64,000 nt of DNA from Clarkia xantiana subsp. parviflora (Eukaryota > Streptophyta > Magnoliopsida > Myrtales > Onagraceae), in NCBI GenBank assembly GCA_036873135.1, contig JAPTYO010000024.1, forward strand, positions 620,001-684,000, given 5' to 3'. Position 1 is the stretch's first letter; every line of letters begins with the position of its first letter. The translations under genes were made by a program, and so were the position numbers. The notes beneath the pieces were generated by a model. That model was not told the origin of the DNA and did not search any database. It saw only the letters and a program-made list of their open reading frames with translations. This document shows, in pieces, positions 33,561 through 44,199 of the stretch.

Positions 33561-33957
33561 CTGATGCAGCGTGATGGGGATAGATGGGACAAAGACTCGT
33601 TGATTCGAAAGGGACTCCGAGAATTTGTTGGATATAGGGCGCAAGAATTCGTTGATTCAGAAGAATAACGAAGAATTGACGCATGGTTGAGGAAACCTCC
33701 GTTTTTTCCTTTTAATTAATAAAACTGCTGTAAAATTCCGCTAAAAATGCCTTAAACCCTAATCCTAGAAAAAATATGAAATTAACAAAAATTCCCAAAC
33801 AAAACCGACAAATTATAAAAAAGACCGAAATAAACATAAAACTGCAAATTTGACCATCTTTGCCAAATTTGACGATAGAATTTGCCAAAATCAGACGCTT
33901 TGCCAACTTCGCCCACATCAACAGGTTGGGAATCAACGTTCCGTGGACGCTACAACA
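33561..33957 (-). repeat. G 5' LTR (about 397 bp)
   Basis: On the minus strand it starts TGTTGTAGCGTCCACGG and ends ATCACGCTGCATCA, two bases before the primer site. The outer border is inferred from the TG...CA ends only. Confidence 0.55.
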
Positions 33958-34116
33958 CTCTTAACCGATGAGTAGAACGATGTCCGTTGTATCAGCCGCT
34001 CGCACAGAAAACCTCGTATGAAAAACTCGGAAGTCGGAATGGATCGAAAAATAAATGTTGATGTGTTGGTCGACAACATATTAACAGGCACCTCTCCCAT
34101 TCCGGCGATTGGGAGC
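33958..34116. other. Spacer between G and E3 LTR
   Basis: No gene. It ends ATTGGGAGC before TGTTGG, which could be the remains of a copia polypurine tract, in which case the E3 LTR is a 3' LTR rather than solo. Confidence 0.45.
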
Positions 34117-34710
34117 TGTTGGCATTTGGTGAATGGGATGCCTTAATAGGAGCCCTTTAATATATGCCCAACATTCTAAGTGTAATTGGGTAATGTCACA
34201 TTAGGGATTTTGGACAGGGACGAAATCTCAATTGACATGAGAGGCCTAAAATTGGGCCTCGCCTTTACACATGGCCGTCCAAACCTAGAGGTTATTCCCT
34301 TGGTGGGTTTTAACCCACCACTCTTATAAATAGAGAGTGTTAGTGATTTATTTGGGTTTAATCACTTTCTCCCTTTTAAGTTGAGAGAAAAGAAATTCAT
34401 CCTCCTTATACTAGTGGTTCAGCCGAATACCCCAAAAGTAATGAGGTGCCAAATTGCTTCAAGCAATTACCTCGGAGATCCATCCCAGTGACCGACTGAA
34501 AAGAGGTTTTGTTGTGGAGACCATTCCTCGTAGATTGCTCACTCACAAGAGTTTCTAAACGATCCGTCCAACAGACCGTGAACTCCTCGTCACATTCCTA
34601 AGACTACATAAAGCAATATAGGTATGTATGTTCTTTCCGCCGCGTAATTCGTTACATAGCATGTACCTTGTGGTTTTGTTTCTGTAGTAATCGTCCATCA
34701 ATTTCCTACA
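34117..34710 (+). repeat. E3: copia LTR of the E family (solo or 3' LTR)
   Basis: Starts TGTTGGCATTTGGTGAATGGG, TATAAATAG at 34325, and continues to GTAATCGTCCATCAATTTCC. No primer site follows, so it is not a 5' LTR. No clear target duplication was found. Confidence 0.78.
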
Positions 34711-35293
34711 ACGCCTGCTGCTCCGGTCGTGCTGTGCAGTAGACACAACACCGTCTGCGCCGCCCATCGATTGCGCCTCTCTCGCACAAGTTCATCTTTC
34801 ATTGTCACAAGCTTCGATAGAGTCCACTCTTATCATCTCATCAAGATGATGTGCTGCTTGGACCCTAATTGAGTATGGTTTGACTTTGTATTATGATTTC
34901 TTCTAACAGATAATTAAAAACAGAATTGCTATGTTTACATACAATATAGACTTGTCTACATCATAAGTTAAACTACAGATAGTATAAAATTGTCAGATAT
35001 TAAAATTAGTTAATATGTGTCGTAACTATACATAATTATCTAACATATGTGCTCTCAAACGAAATAATTTTCATTAGATTTTTCTCTTACTGTCTCATTT
35101 CAAACTTTACTTACCGAACCCTTAATTTTTCATTTCTAACTGGTTAAAACCCAGATCCAAACTATGGTGACAGCTACTGAGATGCATAGGAACGTGTTCA
35201 TGGAGAATGGAAAATGCTTTACTGTTGATTTTCTTTAGATATTTTATGAATGTTACCATAAAATGGTTCAAGTTCTCCTTCCATATAGATTCC
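34711..35293. other. Anonymous AT-rich segment
   Basis: No coding frame, no repeat recognised. It is the left flank of the A2 composite; the last bases ATTCC (35289-35293) would be its left target duplication. Confidence 0.55.
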
Positions 35294-36031
35294 TGTTGGA
35301 TCACGGTCGAAGCTCCGTTACGTTCTTGACGGAAAGCTTGAACTCCTGGGCTCCGCGTAATCCTGCAAAAGGGGATGACCTGGGTGGTGACCCAGAATCC
35401 CTCTCCGATGCCTAAATGAGTATCTGATCAATGGGGTGGTAAGCAGTAATCTAAGTTCGTATTAGAGAATGTCTTTTCTGAGGTAACTTCCTCCTTTATA
35501 TAGGAGAGGAAGTTACTCAGTTACCTGTGACCGTGGCTGGCCGTTTTACCCATGATTCTGTATATCTCGTTCGGGATTCCGTATATCTCGCCCCACGCTC
35601 CGCGTATCTCGCCCATACTCCGCATATCTCGGGCACGCCCTGCGTATCTCGGGGGAGGTTATCTATATCTCAGCCGTCTCCCACTACTTTTATCTAGTAG
35701 GCGGGTTTCTCGGCCTTATCCTCTGATCACAAGTCCCAACTCTTGTCGGGGACTCCAGAGTTATCTCATTCTAGGTCACCACCCAGGACCCTTTGTCTCA
35801 GGAGACAGGTCCAGCCTCCGCGGGGCTTTGTTATCGGGGCCTTTACTAAGGCATATCGGGGCCTACTCAGAGGCTTCTGGTCGGGAGCATTCAGCTCATG
35901 TATCGGGACCGCTAGGGTCGGGACCCTTCATGCTGGGCTTTTGGGCCTTCCCGGCCTTTCACGAGGCCCACTGGACTTACTCGCCGTCTAATGACTGTTA
36001 ACGGGGCTAACGATTACATCGGAACCCATCA
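35294..36031 (-). repeat. A2 3' LTR (738 bp), divergent subfamily
   Basis: Minus strand starts TGATGGGTTCCGATG and ends CCGTGATCCAACA. U3 has CGCGTATCTCGGGC-type repeats (about 35555-35680). TATATAAAG near 35500-35493, and R-U5 GCATCGGAGAGGGATTCTGG. It differs from the 56016 LTR at many sites, including the block after the GGACCC words. Confidence 0.88.
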
Positions 36032-36045
36032 TTTGCCCCCAAGAC
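36032..36045 (-). other. A2 polypurine tract
   Basis: Minus strand TCTTGGGGGCAAA next to the LTR start, as in A1. Confidence 0.75.
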
Positions 36046-36643
36046 ATGGGGGACTTTTAGTTCGTCGTGTCTTCTAATTCTAGACCTTCCGACCTCGCCG
36101 TCGGAGGCTTTTATGTCCATACCTCCCGATATTGCCATCGGAGGCTTTTGTCTTCAGGCCTCTTAATATCTCAATCGGAGGCTTTTGCCTTGCAAGCAAT
36201 TGTCGTATGACAGAGTTTCTCACTCATGACTGCCTTGGGCCCACTGGACTCTATGGGCAGTTGCCAAATCCGAGGAGACTCCTCGGTTACTGCAGCATTA
36301 AATGCTAGGGATTATGAAACGACGCTCAAATCGGCGTGACTGTTGCTTTCTGAAAAAGCACTCATTACGTCACTACGTCTCTTCCGTACCGTCCCACAAT
36401 CTCGACGATAACGATTGAATCGTTTCGTCTTCAACGGTCAAGATTGAGTCCATCCAGTTGTCCTTTTGCTTATAAAAGCTAAAACCCTGGCATTATTCAC
36501 TTCTTCTTCACCCTCTCAATTTCTGGAAGTTCTGCAATTCTCGAACTAGAAGCTTCTTCCCCAAGTTTCTTCTGCTCTTCAAGTGATCCAAGGCCTTCCA
36601 CCCTTCCGATCCTTTTTTCATCTTCTCCAAGCAACCACTAACA
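36046..36643 (+). promoter_or_regulatory. Promoter and leader region of A2 antisense gene
   Basis: Between the polypurine tract and the ATG. TATAAAAG at 36471-36478 lies 173 bases upstream of the ATG. Three copies of an ATCGGAGGCTTTT theme (about 36098-36192) may be cis-elements. The leader is pyrimidine-rich. Confidence 0.62.
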
Positions 36644-39479
36644 ATGTCTGGTAAGGATTTCCTTCTCTGTTTTCATGATTTGCTGATGTTATCTTCTCCT
36701 CTTTTCTCGAGTTTTCTTGTTTGTAACCGTTTTTAGACGAAGCTAGTTCTGGGGCAAGGATCCCTTTTACCTTTGAGTTTGCTGTTAACGAGATTTCTGA
36801 GACCTCGTACGAGGTTGCTCTCCGAGAAGGCTGCATTACCTCGGACTGGGAACCCCGCTTCCCTTACGAGTCTCAGCCCACCACCAGGAGGAAGCATATC
36901 GTCACGCGTCCTCGAGAGGGAGAAGTGTTTGTCTCCGCCGGGCAGATAAGTGCTGGGATTCGATTCCCTTTTTGCGGGAATCTGGTGGAGATGTGCAACT
37001 TCTACAAGACGCACCCCTGTACCTTCTCTCCACACGCCATCCGCGTGTGGAACGCTTTCCAGCTTCTGTGCCTTCGCCAGCAGTGGACATACAGCTTGCT
37101 GCTCTTTCGCACCTTCTACGGAATGAAGTGTAATAAGGCTGGTGTTTGCTCCTTCTCCCCCCGACTCCCCAAGTGGACAAAGGAACAACTTTCACGTTTC
37201 GGCTGGGATAGCGAGACCTGGAAGTTCCACAAGGATCGGGTGCTGATTCGCGACTCAGGGTCCGACAATAGCGGATGGAAGAAGTATTACTTCTTCGTCC
37301 AAAACAGCCATGTCCCAAAGGTGACTTGTGGGAGGTTGTTGCGGATCTGCCCCTAAGCTCGAGGTCTACACCGAGGATGACCTTAACACTCTCCAGCTGG
37401 TTCAGCTTTATCGTTGGGGGGACTCCTTCATTCCCCTCGACGGCAACAAACTCGTTGGGAGGTTGTGGCGGACCCTGCCCCCAAGCTCGAGGTCTACACC
37501 GAGGATGACCTTAACACTCTCCAGCTGGTTCAGCTTTATCGTTGGGGGGACTCCTTCATTCCCCTCGACGGCAACAAACTCGTGGAGAAAGACTTGATTC
37601 ATATCGGAGTCCGGCTCCTCGATTCTGTTTCCAAGGATTTGGTCATCTGGGTAATATTTCTAACCGCTTTGTCTTTTCATTTTTGCAGCCAAGAAGGCAT
37701 CTCTGCTAACTCATCTCATGTTGAAGCAGGGTGAGACTGATGCCGTCCAAGGTAGCTCCAAGCGGAAGCGGAAGTCGCTGAAGAAGGGAGCTTCCTCCTC
37801 TGCTGCCCCTTCTGCTGCCCCTCCGACCGAAGAACAGGTCGTGGCCAAGCGGGCCAGAAGGGAGGAGATAGACCAAGCCTTCGGGGTCACCACCGCCGAG
37901 GAAGGTAAGCGTGTTCGTCGTGCTATTAAGAAATATAGGAAGCTGGTTCCCGAGGAGTTTATTCCCGCTGATCGGGAATCGCGGGTTCGAGAAATCAAAT
38001 ACATCCTTCGAGGAGAAACCCCTCGCGTTCTCAAGGCGGGATACTACAACTTCTTCGGAAAGGACCAGCATCTCGATCGCCAAATCATCTGGTGTCCCCA
38101 CGATACTCTTCCTGATTTCATTCGTCCCGCAACCGCAGGTCCATCGGAGGCTGTCACTCCGAGGAAGGCTGCTACTCCAGGACGGGCCACGACTCCACAG
38201 GCGCCGATGACGGAGGATACCCCGACGGAAGCTCAGTTCCGTCAGGTGACTGACTTGGAGGCTTCTCCTTCCTCCGAGGAGCTGAATGAGGGTGGCCTGC
38301 TTCGCCGCCGAAAGCCAGGCCGGAGCATCCTGAGGCCCACCGTGGAGGACGTGTCCCGGAGTCCTCCCCCAGAGCTCCGCAGTCCAACTCCCGAGCCTCC
38401 GACCGAGGTGGCTCCTCAGGCTGAGGCTTCCAGGGTCATCCCTCCTCTCCCCGTGGATAAAAATCTTTACAAGGTTTTCACCACCGACCAGGAGACGGTT
38501 CCCTGGAACCCGATCGAGTCTCTCCAAGGGGTCTTACTCCAACGGGGGGACCTTCAACCTGATTTGGCCCTGCATCTGCTGGCAGGGTCAATTCCTCCAG
38601 CCTTGAGGCGGCCAATCTCCTTGGCGCGGGAGGACATCGAGGAGGAGCTCCGTGCTATGGCCATCCGTCGGATGGAGGTAAAACTTTACCTTTGCTTTGT
38701 AAACTTTACCTTTGCTTTGTTTTTTTCATTGTTACTGCCCTCGACCATCGGATTCTAATCGTTTTTCCCTTTCGTCTTAGGAAACCGCGGACCAGCAGCG
38801 CTGCTTCGGCTTCATCCTGGCTCTGAAGGGTGCTTTGGAGGAGGCACAAGCCAAGTCGGACCCTGACGCTTTGGCCAAGCTCCAAGCGGACCTCGACGAG
38901 GCTGTAGCGGCCAGGGAGAAGATAGCCAAGGAGCGGACCCTCCTCGACGAGAAGGCTGGGAGCCTGCTCAAGCAGGTTCAAGATTACGAGACCGTCCTCC
39001 GTCGGGAGCGGAGGATAGCCCAAGAGGATCAGCGGCGGAACGAGTCGGAGAAGAGGCAGCTCCTCCATGAGAAGGGTGTTTTCGTGGAAGCTCTCGCGGA
39101 GGCCAAGGCGAAACTTGAAGCCGAGAAGGCTGAATTTTCTGCCAAGCTGGCTGAGGCAAAGGCTCAGGGTCGCGAGGAGTATCGAAACTCCGATGATTTC
39201 CAGGCGGATGCCGTGAAGTTCTGCAAAACCGAGGTGGAGAACATTCTGTTCAATGCCGTCGAGGAGCTCTAGACAGCATACGAGGATTCCATCGACTTCA
39301 AGAAGTCCGAGACCCTTGCCCCCATCGCGGAGAAGTACTTCAACCTCCCCGCGGAGAGTGAAGAGACTGATGCCGCAGACCCGACTCCGCGGACTGTGAA
39401 GCCTTCTGCCCAGGCCCTTCCGAATCCTACTCCCTCCGAAGCTGCTGAGGACCCAACTTCCAACAAGGATCAAGTTTAA
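36644..39479 (+). pseudogene. A2 antisense spliced gene (PF04195-like plus coiled coil)
   Basis: Runs opposite to A2 gag-pol. Exon 1 36644-36650 (ATGTCTG, then GTAAGG), exon 2 36737-37650, exon 3 about 37697-38677 (or from 37689), exon 4 38781-39479. Exon 2 has AGIRFPFCGNLVEM and LFRTFYGMKCNKAGVC. Exon 3 has a KRKRK patch and Pro-rich linkers. Exon 4 is coiled coil with FQADAVKF...ENILFNAVEEL before an acidic tail. Defects: one base out of frame near 37320, a 127-bp tandem duplication in exon 2, and TAG at 39270 (Gln likely). Splice sites are well preserved and the protein differs substantially from the A1/A3 version. Confidence 0.8.
37329..37582. repeat. 127-bp tandem duplication inside A2 antisense exon 2
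   Basis: TGGGAGGTTGTTGCGGA at 37329 recurs as TGGGAGGTTGTGGCGGA at 37456, with the following sequence repeated to the GGCAACAAACTCGT word. Unit 127 bp, so it shifts frame by one. Confidence 0.85.
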
Positions 39480-39742
39480 TGCTCTATTATTTAAGTCCTT
39501 GTAATTTTCCTCCTTTATCCTCCTTATTATTTTTTTGTATCGGAACCCTTAGGCCTTTGAGCCTTTATATAAGAAATTTCTTTCATCTGTTTTGGTCCCG
39601 TTAATCATTGCATCATTTAAAGCAACTTTAGATTCGTTACTTAAAACATTCCAATGCACCACTTAAGGTGACTTCATACATCCTTCGGATGCTTTACTCG
39701 AGACTTTACCACTTAAGGTTTCTTGTCTACTCGGGACTTCAC
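39480..39742. repeat. A2 post-pol repeats, left half
   Basis: CACCACTTAAGGTGACTTC-type units at the 3' end of the antisense gene (from about 39600). The block is split by the B insertion and resumes at 50148. Confidence 0.75.
39738..39742. other. Left target-site duplication of B
   Basis: TTCAC, repeated at 50148-50152. Confidence 0.85.
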
Positions 39743-40637
39743 TGATGGATATACGCCCAATTTGAACCCGTTGACTTCCGAACCGTTGTATTTTTATCGT
39801 CCCATTTATGATTGCAAATCGAAACTTCAACCCGGACACTTCGCGAGAACATCGACGGCTCGGACGGGGCCGAAGCGCCCGTCCGACAGAGGCGAACTCA
39901 CCTAGGTGAGGTTGGGTGGCCACACCCGACCTCCCCTAGGGGAGATCGGGTCAGCCGACCCGATCTCCCCTAGGGGAGATCGGGTTGGCCAAACCGATCT
40001 CTCCTAGGAGAGATCGGGTCAGCCAACCCGATCTCTCCTAGGAGAGATCAGGTCGGCCAACCCGATACCTCCTAGGAGGGATGGGGTTGGCCAACCCCAC
40101 CCTCCCTAGGAGGGGTTGGGTGTCCTCACCAAACCCCTACCCTTGGGGGTCGGATTTCTCCCCCCCAAGGGCCCCGACACCATCTTCAGACTCCCATGCT
40201 CGGTCCACTCTGCCTACCTCCTCCGAATCCTAAGGTCTTAATTATGCGCTTAAAGGTTAATTAATTGTGTTTAAGGGCTAACGATGTCATTAAGCCACCT
40301 TAATGACACCGTTGCCTATAAATACCCCACCTTCACAACTCATTTGATCATCTTGGCCATTTGGACATTTTAGCTCTGACATCTCTCTAGCTTTATCTCT
40401 CTAGAAAAGTACTGACTTAGGCATCGGAGAGGGTTCACCAGGCACCACCCCCCCCTCCTCCGTGTCTGGTATTGCCCCTTCTGCAGGGTAGAAGGAGAGA
40501 AGAAGCAAAGGAAGGAAAGAAGGAAAGAAGAAGATAGACTAAGGTAGAGCAACTCAGGAACACCGGATCGCACACATCCCCCGTAAGGAGTGAGATCAAA
40601 GCCGACCCCCCGTTGACCTAGATCTCATAACTTAACA
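39743..40637 (+). repeat. B 5' LTR (895 bp)
   Basis: Starts TGATGGATATACGCCC, ends CTCATAACTTAACA. U3 has the CCTAGG palindrome array (39898-40130). TATAAATA at 40317-40324. R-U5 begins near GCATCGGAGAGGGTTCACC. Confidence 0.93.
39898..40130. repeat. CCTAGG palindrome ladder in B 5' LTR
   Basis: Seven palindromes about 30-45 bp apart, each centred on a CTAG core and alternating with TTGGCCAA or TCAGCCGA spacers. Examples: GATCTCCCCTAGGGGAGATC and CGATCTCTCCTAGGAGAGATCG-like forms. The same array is in the 3' LTR (49408-49640) and, with fewer copies, in the C LTR. Confidence 0.88.
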
Positions 40638-40655
40638 CTTGGCGCCGTCTGTAGG
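40638..40655 (+). other. B primer binding site
   Basis: CTTGGCGCCGTCTGTAGG immediately after the LTR. The same motif follows the F and D LTRs. Primer tRNA not assigned here. Confidence 0.8.
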
Positions 40656-40688
40656 CTTCGGACAGAAAGCCTGGCTATTACACGAGCT

Positions 40689-43600
40689 ATGACGAACAGT
40701 AGGGTGTCCAGGCCCCAACACCCACCCGGGGGCAATGGACGGAGAAGAGAACCCATACCCCCAGGGAGGCGGCCTAACCCTGGGAAGCAGCCAATGCATC
40801 CAGAGCCACAAGAGATACCACAACCTCCTCAGCAACAGAACAACCAGGAGGGAGGACCTTCACGTCCAGCTGGGGCTGAGTCCTCCACAGCCTCCACCCC
40901 CCGGGCAAGAAGGCCACAGAGAGAAAGAGAACAACAGGGAGTGCCTTCCCACAACACGGCACCCCCTGAGGGATACTATTATGAAGAGCAACCCCAAAGG
41001 TACCCGTATGGGATGCCAGCACAGAGAGGTGGCAACCGCGCCCACACAGCATATGCAAGGCAGGCATACACCCAAGGGACTTACACTGAAGCTCATGAGG
41101 AGGAGCAGATCCCGACAGAAGAGCACTACTCGCACCCTCGAGCAGGGCAGCGAGAGGAGCAAAGAAGATATTACCAGGAGCCACCCCCAGAGGGAAGGCA
41201 ACAATTCGTGCCTCCTAGGCAACAGCAGAACAACAGGGCTTACACCCCGCTTGGGGAGGAAAGACAAGCAAGACCTCCAAGGAGGCAGGACTTCTATGAA
41301 GCACCCCAGCAGGCGTATCAAGAGTACACCTACAGTCCATACCAGCAGGGACAAGGGAACCCAGTAAGCCCAGTCTACAACTACAATGGATATCAGAGGG
41401 ATTATACTCCGGCACAGGTAGTGATCACCCCGGAGGAGATAGAAGCCATGATAACCCGGAAATTGAATGAGTCAAAGAAACCCAGCCTACATTGTCTAAG
41501 TGACAAGACGAACCACCCTTTCACAAAGGAGCTGGAGATGAACAGGGTGCCAGACTCCCTGCACACTGTGCAAATTGCAAAGTACAATGGGAAGGGAGAC
41601 CCCCTAGAGCATATCCAACAGCATGAGGCCTCTCTATTCGGGAGGACAACTGATGAAAGATACAAGGCACTCCTTTTCCCAAACACCCTATCAGGGGTGG
41701 CCTCACATTGGTTCTTCAGCCTGCCCTCTGAGAGCATCCACTCATGGGAGCAGCTAAAAGCTAAGTTTCTGCAGAGATACCTAGGGGAGAGGAAACTCCT
41801 CAAGGGAACAGGCTCCATTGATGACGTAAAACAAGAATATGATGAATCCCTGGCCAGCTACTATACTAGGTTCAACCAGAATATCGCAGACATCCAGGGA
41901 GACATCACTGAAGGGGAGATAATCCGAGCCTTTATCAGAAACTTAGGTCGCTTTGGGTCAACATTGGCTGAAAAGATGGCCAAAAAGCCAGCAAGCACCT
42001 TGGAGGAGCTTGCAGGGAGAGTTAAAACGCATATTGACCTTGAGAGGCACAGGGCAAGCAAGAAGGCCAAAATTCAGGCAGCCAAGGAGGATACTCAAAG
42101 GCCAAACAAAGGAAAGCCACCCCAGGCACCACAGCATGCAAGGCAGCAGGAATGGCGTCCGCCACAGCAAAGAAACCAAATGGGTGAACCCTTAAAGGCT
42201 AGAGAAATAAACGTCATTAAGTTCATCCCACTAAACGCCACTCCAGCCACCGTACTTAGAGAGATGCGGAACCAAAAGCTTTGGTCACCCCCCGCAAGGT
42301 GGAGAGCCCCAATGGTAGGAAATCACAAGGATAGATGGTGTGACAACCATGAGGCTTATGGTCACGACACAAATGAATGCTTTAGCCTAAAGCTAAGCAT
42401 AAACAACATCGTCCAAAGGGGAGAACTGAAGCAATTCGTAGACCATGGGGGCAACAGTATGCAACTAGGGCCATCACAGAAGGACAAGGACAAAGGCAAG
42501 GGAAAGATAGACTACAACCCTCCACCCAACAAAAGAGGAGTCATAAATATGATACATGGGGGAGTAGCATCGGGTGGCCCAACTGCTAACGCAAGAGAAG
42601 TCTATGCATCCAAGCTAAGCTCAGTGCCAAGGTGGAGAAAAAGGCCAAGAGAAGGAGAAGAAGTGAAGATCGAGTTCTCGGAGAAGGACAAGAGCCACAT
42701 CGTCTTTCCACATGACGATGCTCTAGTTATTACTTTAGATATTGACAATTTTGATGTAAAGAGAATTTTGGTGGATGGGGGCAGCTCAGCTGACCTCCTA
42801 AGCCTGAGAGTGTTGGAAGAGATAGGGAAAACCAAAGCAGACATCAAACCGGTCAACTTCCCTCTAGTTGGCTTCTCAGGGGCAACAAGTTACCCTCTGG
42901 GAATGATAACCCTACCAGTGACCATGGGCCAAGGATGGACCCAGCTGAAGGTAAATGTCAATTTCTTGGTGGTTGAAACCCTGGGAGCCTACAATGGGAT
43001 CCTAGGAAGGACAACCATAAACCCATATGAGATAGTGCCATCCACTGTTCACCAGAAGTTGAAGTATATCACGGAGAACGGGGTTGGAGAGGTCCTGGGT
43101 GATCAACGCACCGCAAGGCAATGCTACGTCAACTCAATAAGACGTGGATCACACGGGACAGATACAGTGGCCGTAGTCATGGTAGGGGCCAACCAGGACA
43201 GAAGAAGGAGGGGAAGGAGACAAAGGCAAAGAAGGAGGAGGAGTGGAGTAACACTCCGTTTGAGCAGGCAGTTTTTTCAAACAGTGCCTACAAGGAGACA
43301 CAGGAACAAGGCTGTGAAGGTGAAATCCATACCTTGGCAGCCAGACACCATAATAGGGAACAGGACAAGGAACTCCATCCTAAAAGGCTTCCGCTACATA
43401 GATGATATCAAGCAAATGCCGCAGGAGTCTATATCAAGCTATTTCCAGAGATTCTTTGATTATGGTGCCAACATGGACGTCACAAGGAGAGAAGCAGTCA
43501 GAGCATTCATCAGAAACATGCATCCAAGCTCATTCGAGGCCTATGGAGGGCTCTATGAGATGGTCATGACGAGCACAATGAGAGAGCTCAAGGTGAAGCT

Positions 43601-43943
43601 CGACAGGGCATTTGAACAAGAGGCGGAACAGTTGGATAAAGTTCCAGAAAGAGGAAGAGAAACAGACACATTGGGAGGAGGTGTCAATTTCACATTCACA
43701 CCCCTCACACTCAGCATAGAAGAAATTTTCCACAAGCACCTCAAACAAGAACTGCCAGCATGCAGGGAGGAGGGCAAGGCCTTCCTAGGAAGAGATGCAC
43801 AGGGTTGGTGTGAGTACCATGGGACCTGGGGGCATCAAACCAACAACTGCATGGTGTTGAAGGTGGAAGTGGAAGAAATGATCTACAATGGAAGCTTCAA
43901 GGAGTACGTGGCAACAGACACAGTGACCACCCCATATCCTTAG
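40689..43943 (+). CDS. B Gag-protease-Gag' polyprotein, 1084 aa, intact
   Basis: Starts at the first ATG after the primer site. Residues 1-about 275 are Pro/Gln/Arg-rich and low complexity. About 297-460 is a retrotransposon Gag capsid region (FFSLPSESIHSWEQLKAKF). 551-564 is a Cys-His knuckle (CDNHEAYGHDTNEC). About 670-830 is a retropepsin-like protease with DGGSS near 696 and ILGRTTIN. Then comes a very basic stretch (RRRRGRRQRQRRRR), a second partial Gag-like segment (about 910-1000, SISSYFQRFF...AFIRNMHPSSF) and a second knuckle at 1041-1054 (CEYHGTWGHQTNNC). RT would normally follow protease; instead the second Gag module sits there. No stop or frameshift in 1084 codons, which suggests recent selection or recent origin. 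It may supply particle protein or be packaged by A-type partners (inference). Confidence 0.88.
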   Translation: MTNSRVSRPQHPPGGNGRRREPIPPGRRPNPGKQPMHPEPQEIPQPPQQQNNQEGGPSRPAGAESSTASTPRARRPQREREQQGVPSHNTAPPEGYYYEEQPQRYPYGMPAQRGGNRAHTAYARQAYTQGTYTEAHEEEQIPTEEHYSHPRAGQREEQRRYYQEPPPEGRQQFVPPRQQQNNRAYTPLGEERQARPPRRQDFYEAPQQAYQEYTYSPYQQGQGNPVSPVYNYNGYQRDYTPAQVVITPEEIEAMITRKLNESKKPSLHCLSDKTNHPFTKELEMNRVPDSLHTVQIAKYNGKGDPLEHIQQHEASLFGRTTDERYKALLFPNTLSGVASHWFFSLPSESIHSWEQLKAKFLQRYLGERKLLKGTGSIDDVKQEYDESLASYYTRFNQNIADIQGDITEGEIIRAFIRNLGRFGSTLAEKMAKKPASTLEELAGRVKTHIDLERHRASKKAKIQAAKEDTQRPNKGKPPQAPQHARQQEWRPPQQRNQMGEPLKAREINVIKFIPLNATPATVLREMRNQKLWSPPARWRAPMVGNHKDRWCDNHEAYGHDTNECFSLKLSINNIVQRGELKQFVDHGGNSMQLGPSQKDKDKGKGKIDYNPPPNKRGVINMIHGGVASGGPTANAREVYASKLSSVPRWRKRPREGEEVKIEFSEKDKSHIVFPHDDALVITLDIDNFDVKRILVDGGSSADLLSLRVLEEIGKTKADIKPVNFPLVGFSGATSYPLGMITLPVTMGQGWTQLKVNVNFLVVETLGAYNGILGRTTINPYEIVPSTVHQKLKYITENGVGEVLGDQRTARQCYVNSIRRGSHGTDTVAVVMVGANQDRRRRGRRQRQRRRRSGVTLRLSRQFFQTVPTRRHRNKAVKVKSIPWQPDTIIGNRTRNSILKGFRYIDDIKQMPQESISSYFQRFFDYGANMDVTRREAVRAFIRNMHPSSFEAYGGLYEMVMTSTMRELKVKLDRAFEQEAEQLDKVPERGRETDTLGGGVNFTFTPLTLSIEEIFHKHLKQELPACREEGKAFLGRDAQGWCEYHGTWGHQTNNCMVLKVEVEEMIYNGSFKEYVATDTVTTPYP

Positions 43944-44199
43944 TTTCATATCTAGCATTTTGCTTGTTTTAGCTTTACAAGCTTTTCAAAAACAACTCTT
44001 GAGAAGGAGAACTCACGAAGTTACTCCAACTCTACAACTATCTTTGATTTCCTACAAAGGATGTCTTGGTGCACCAAGGCATCCCGAGTGTACAAAAACA
44101 TGAATGCTCCTAAGAGAGTGGTAGTTATTCAAAAGTATTGCCCAGTGAATGTGATGTTATAATCACCAAGTTATCCTTACACAGATATGACTTCAAGTC
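43944..44199 (+). other. B 3' untranslated segment
   Basis: Non-coding, AT-balanced; leads into the tandem repeats. Nothing recognised. Confidence 0.55.

Larger units (their letters stand above)
32939..33957 (-). mobile_element. Element G: chromovirus-type gypsy, 5' part, internally deleted
   Basis: Minus orientation. LTR, tRNA-Met-type primer site, a short gag start fused to a protease end, and the start of the RT linker, interrupted at 32939 by F. The remainder is not found left of F. Confidence 0.72.

Noticed and set aside
33535..33684. N-terminal extension of the G frame upstream of MPPRRR
   Set aside because: It runs back through the primer site into the LTR, so it cannot be part of the coding region.
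35552..36001. 149-codon plus-strand frame
   Set aside because: Lies wholly inside the A2 LTR and is produced by its U3 repeats.
40735..41367. 210-codon frame overlapping the B gag start
   Set aside because: Shadow frame of the Pro/Gln-rich N-terminus of the 1084-codon product.
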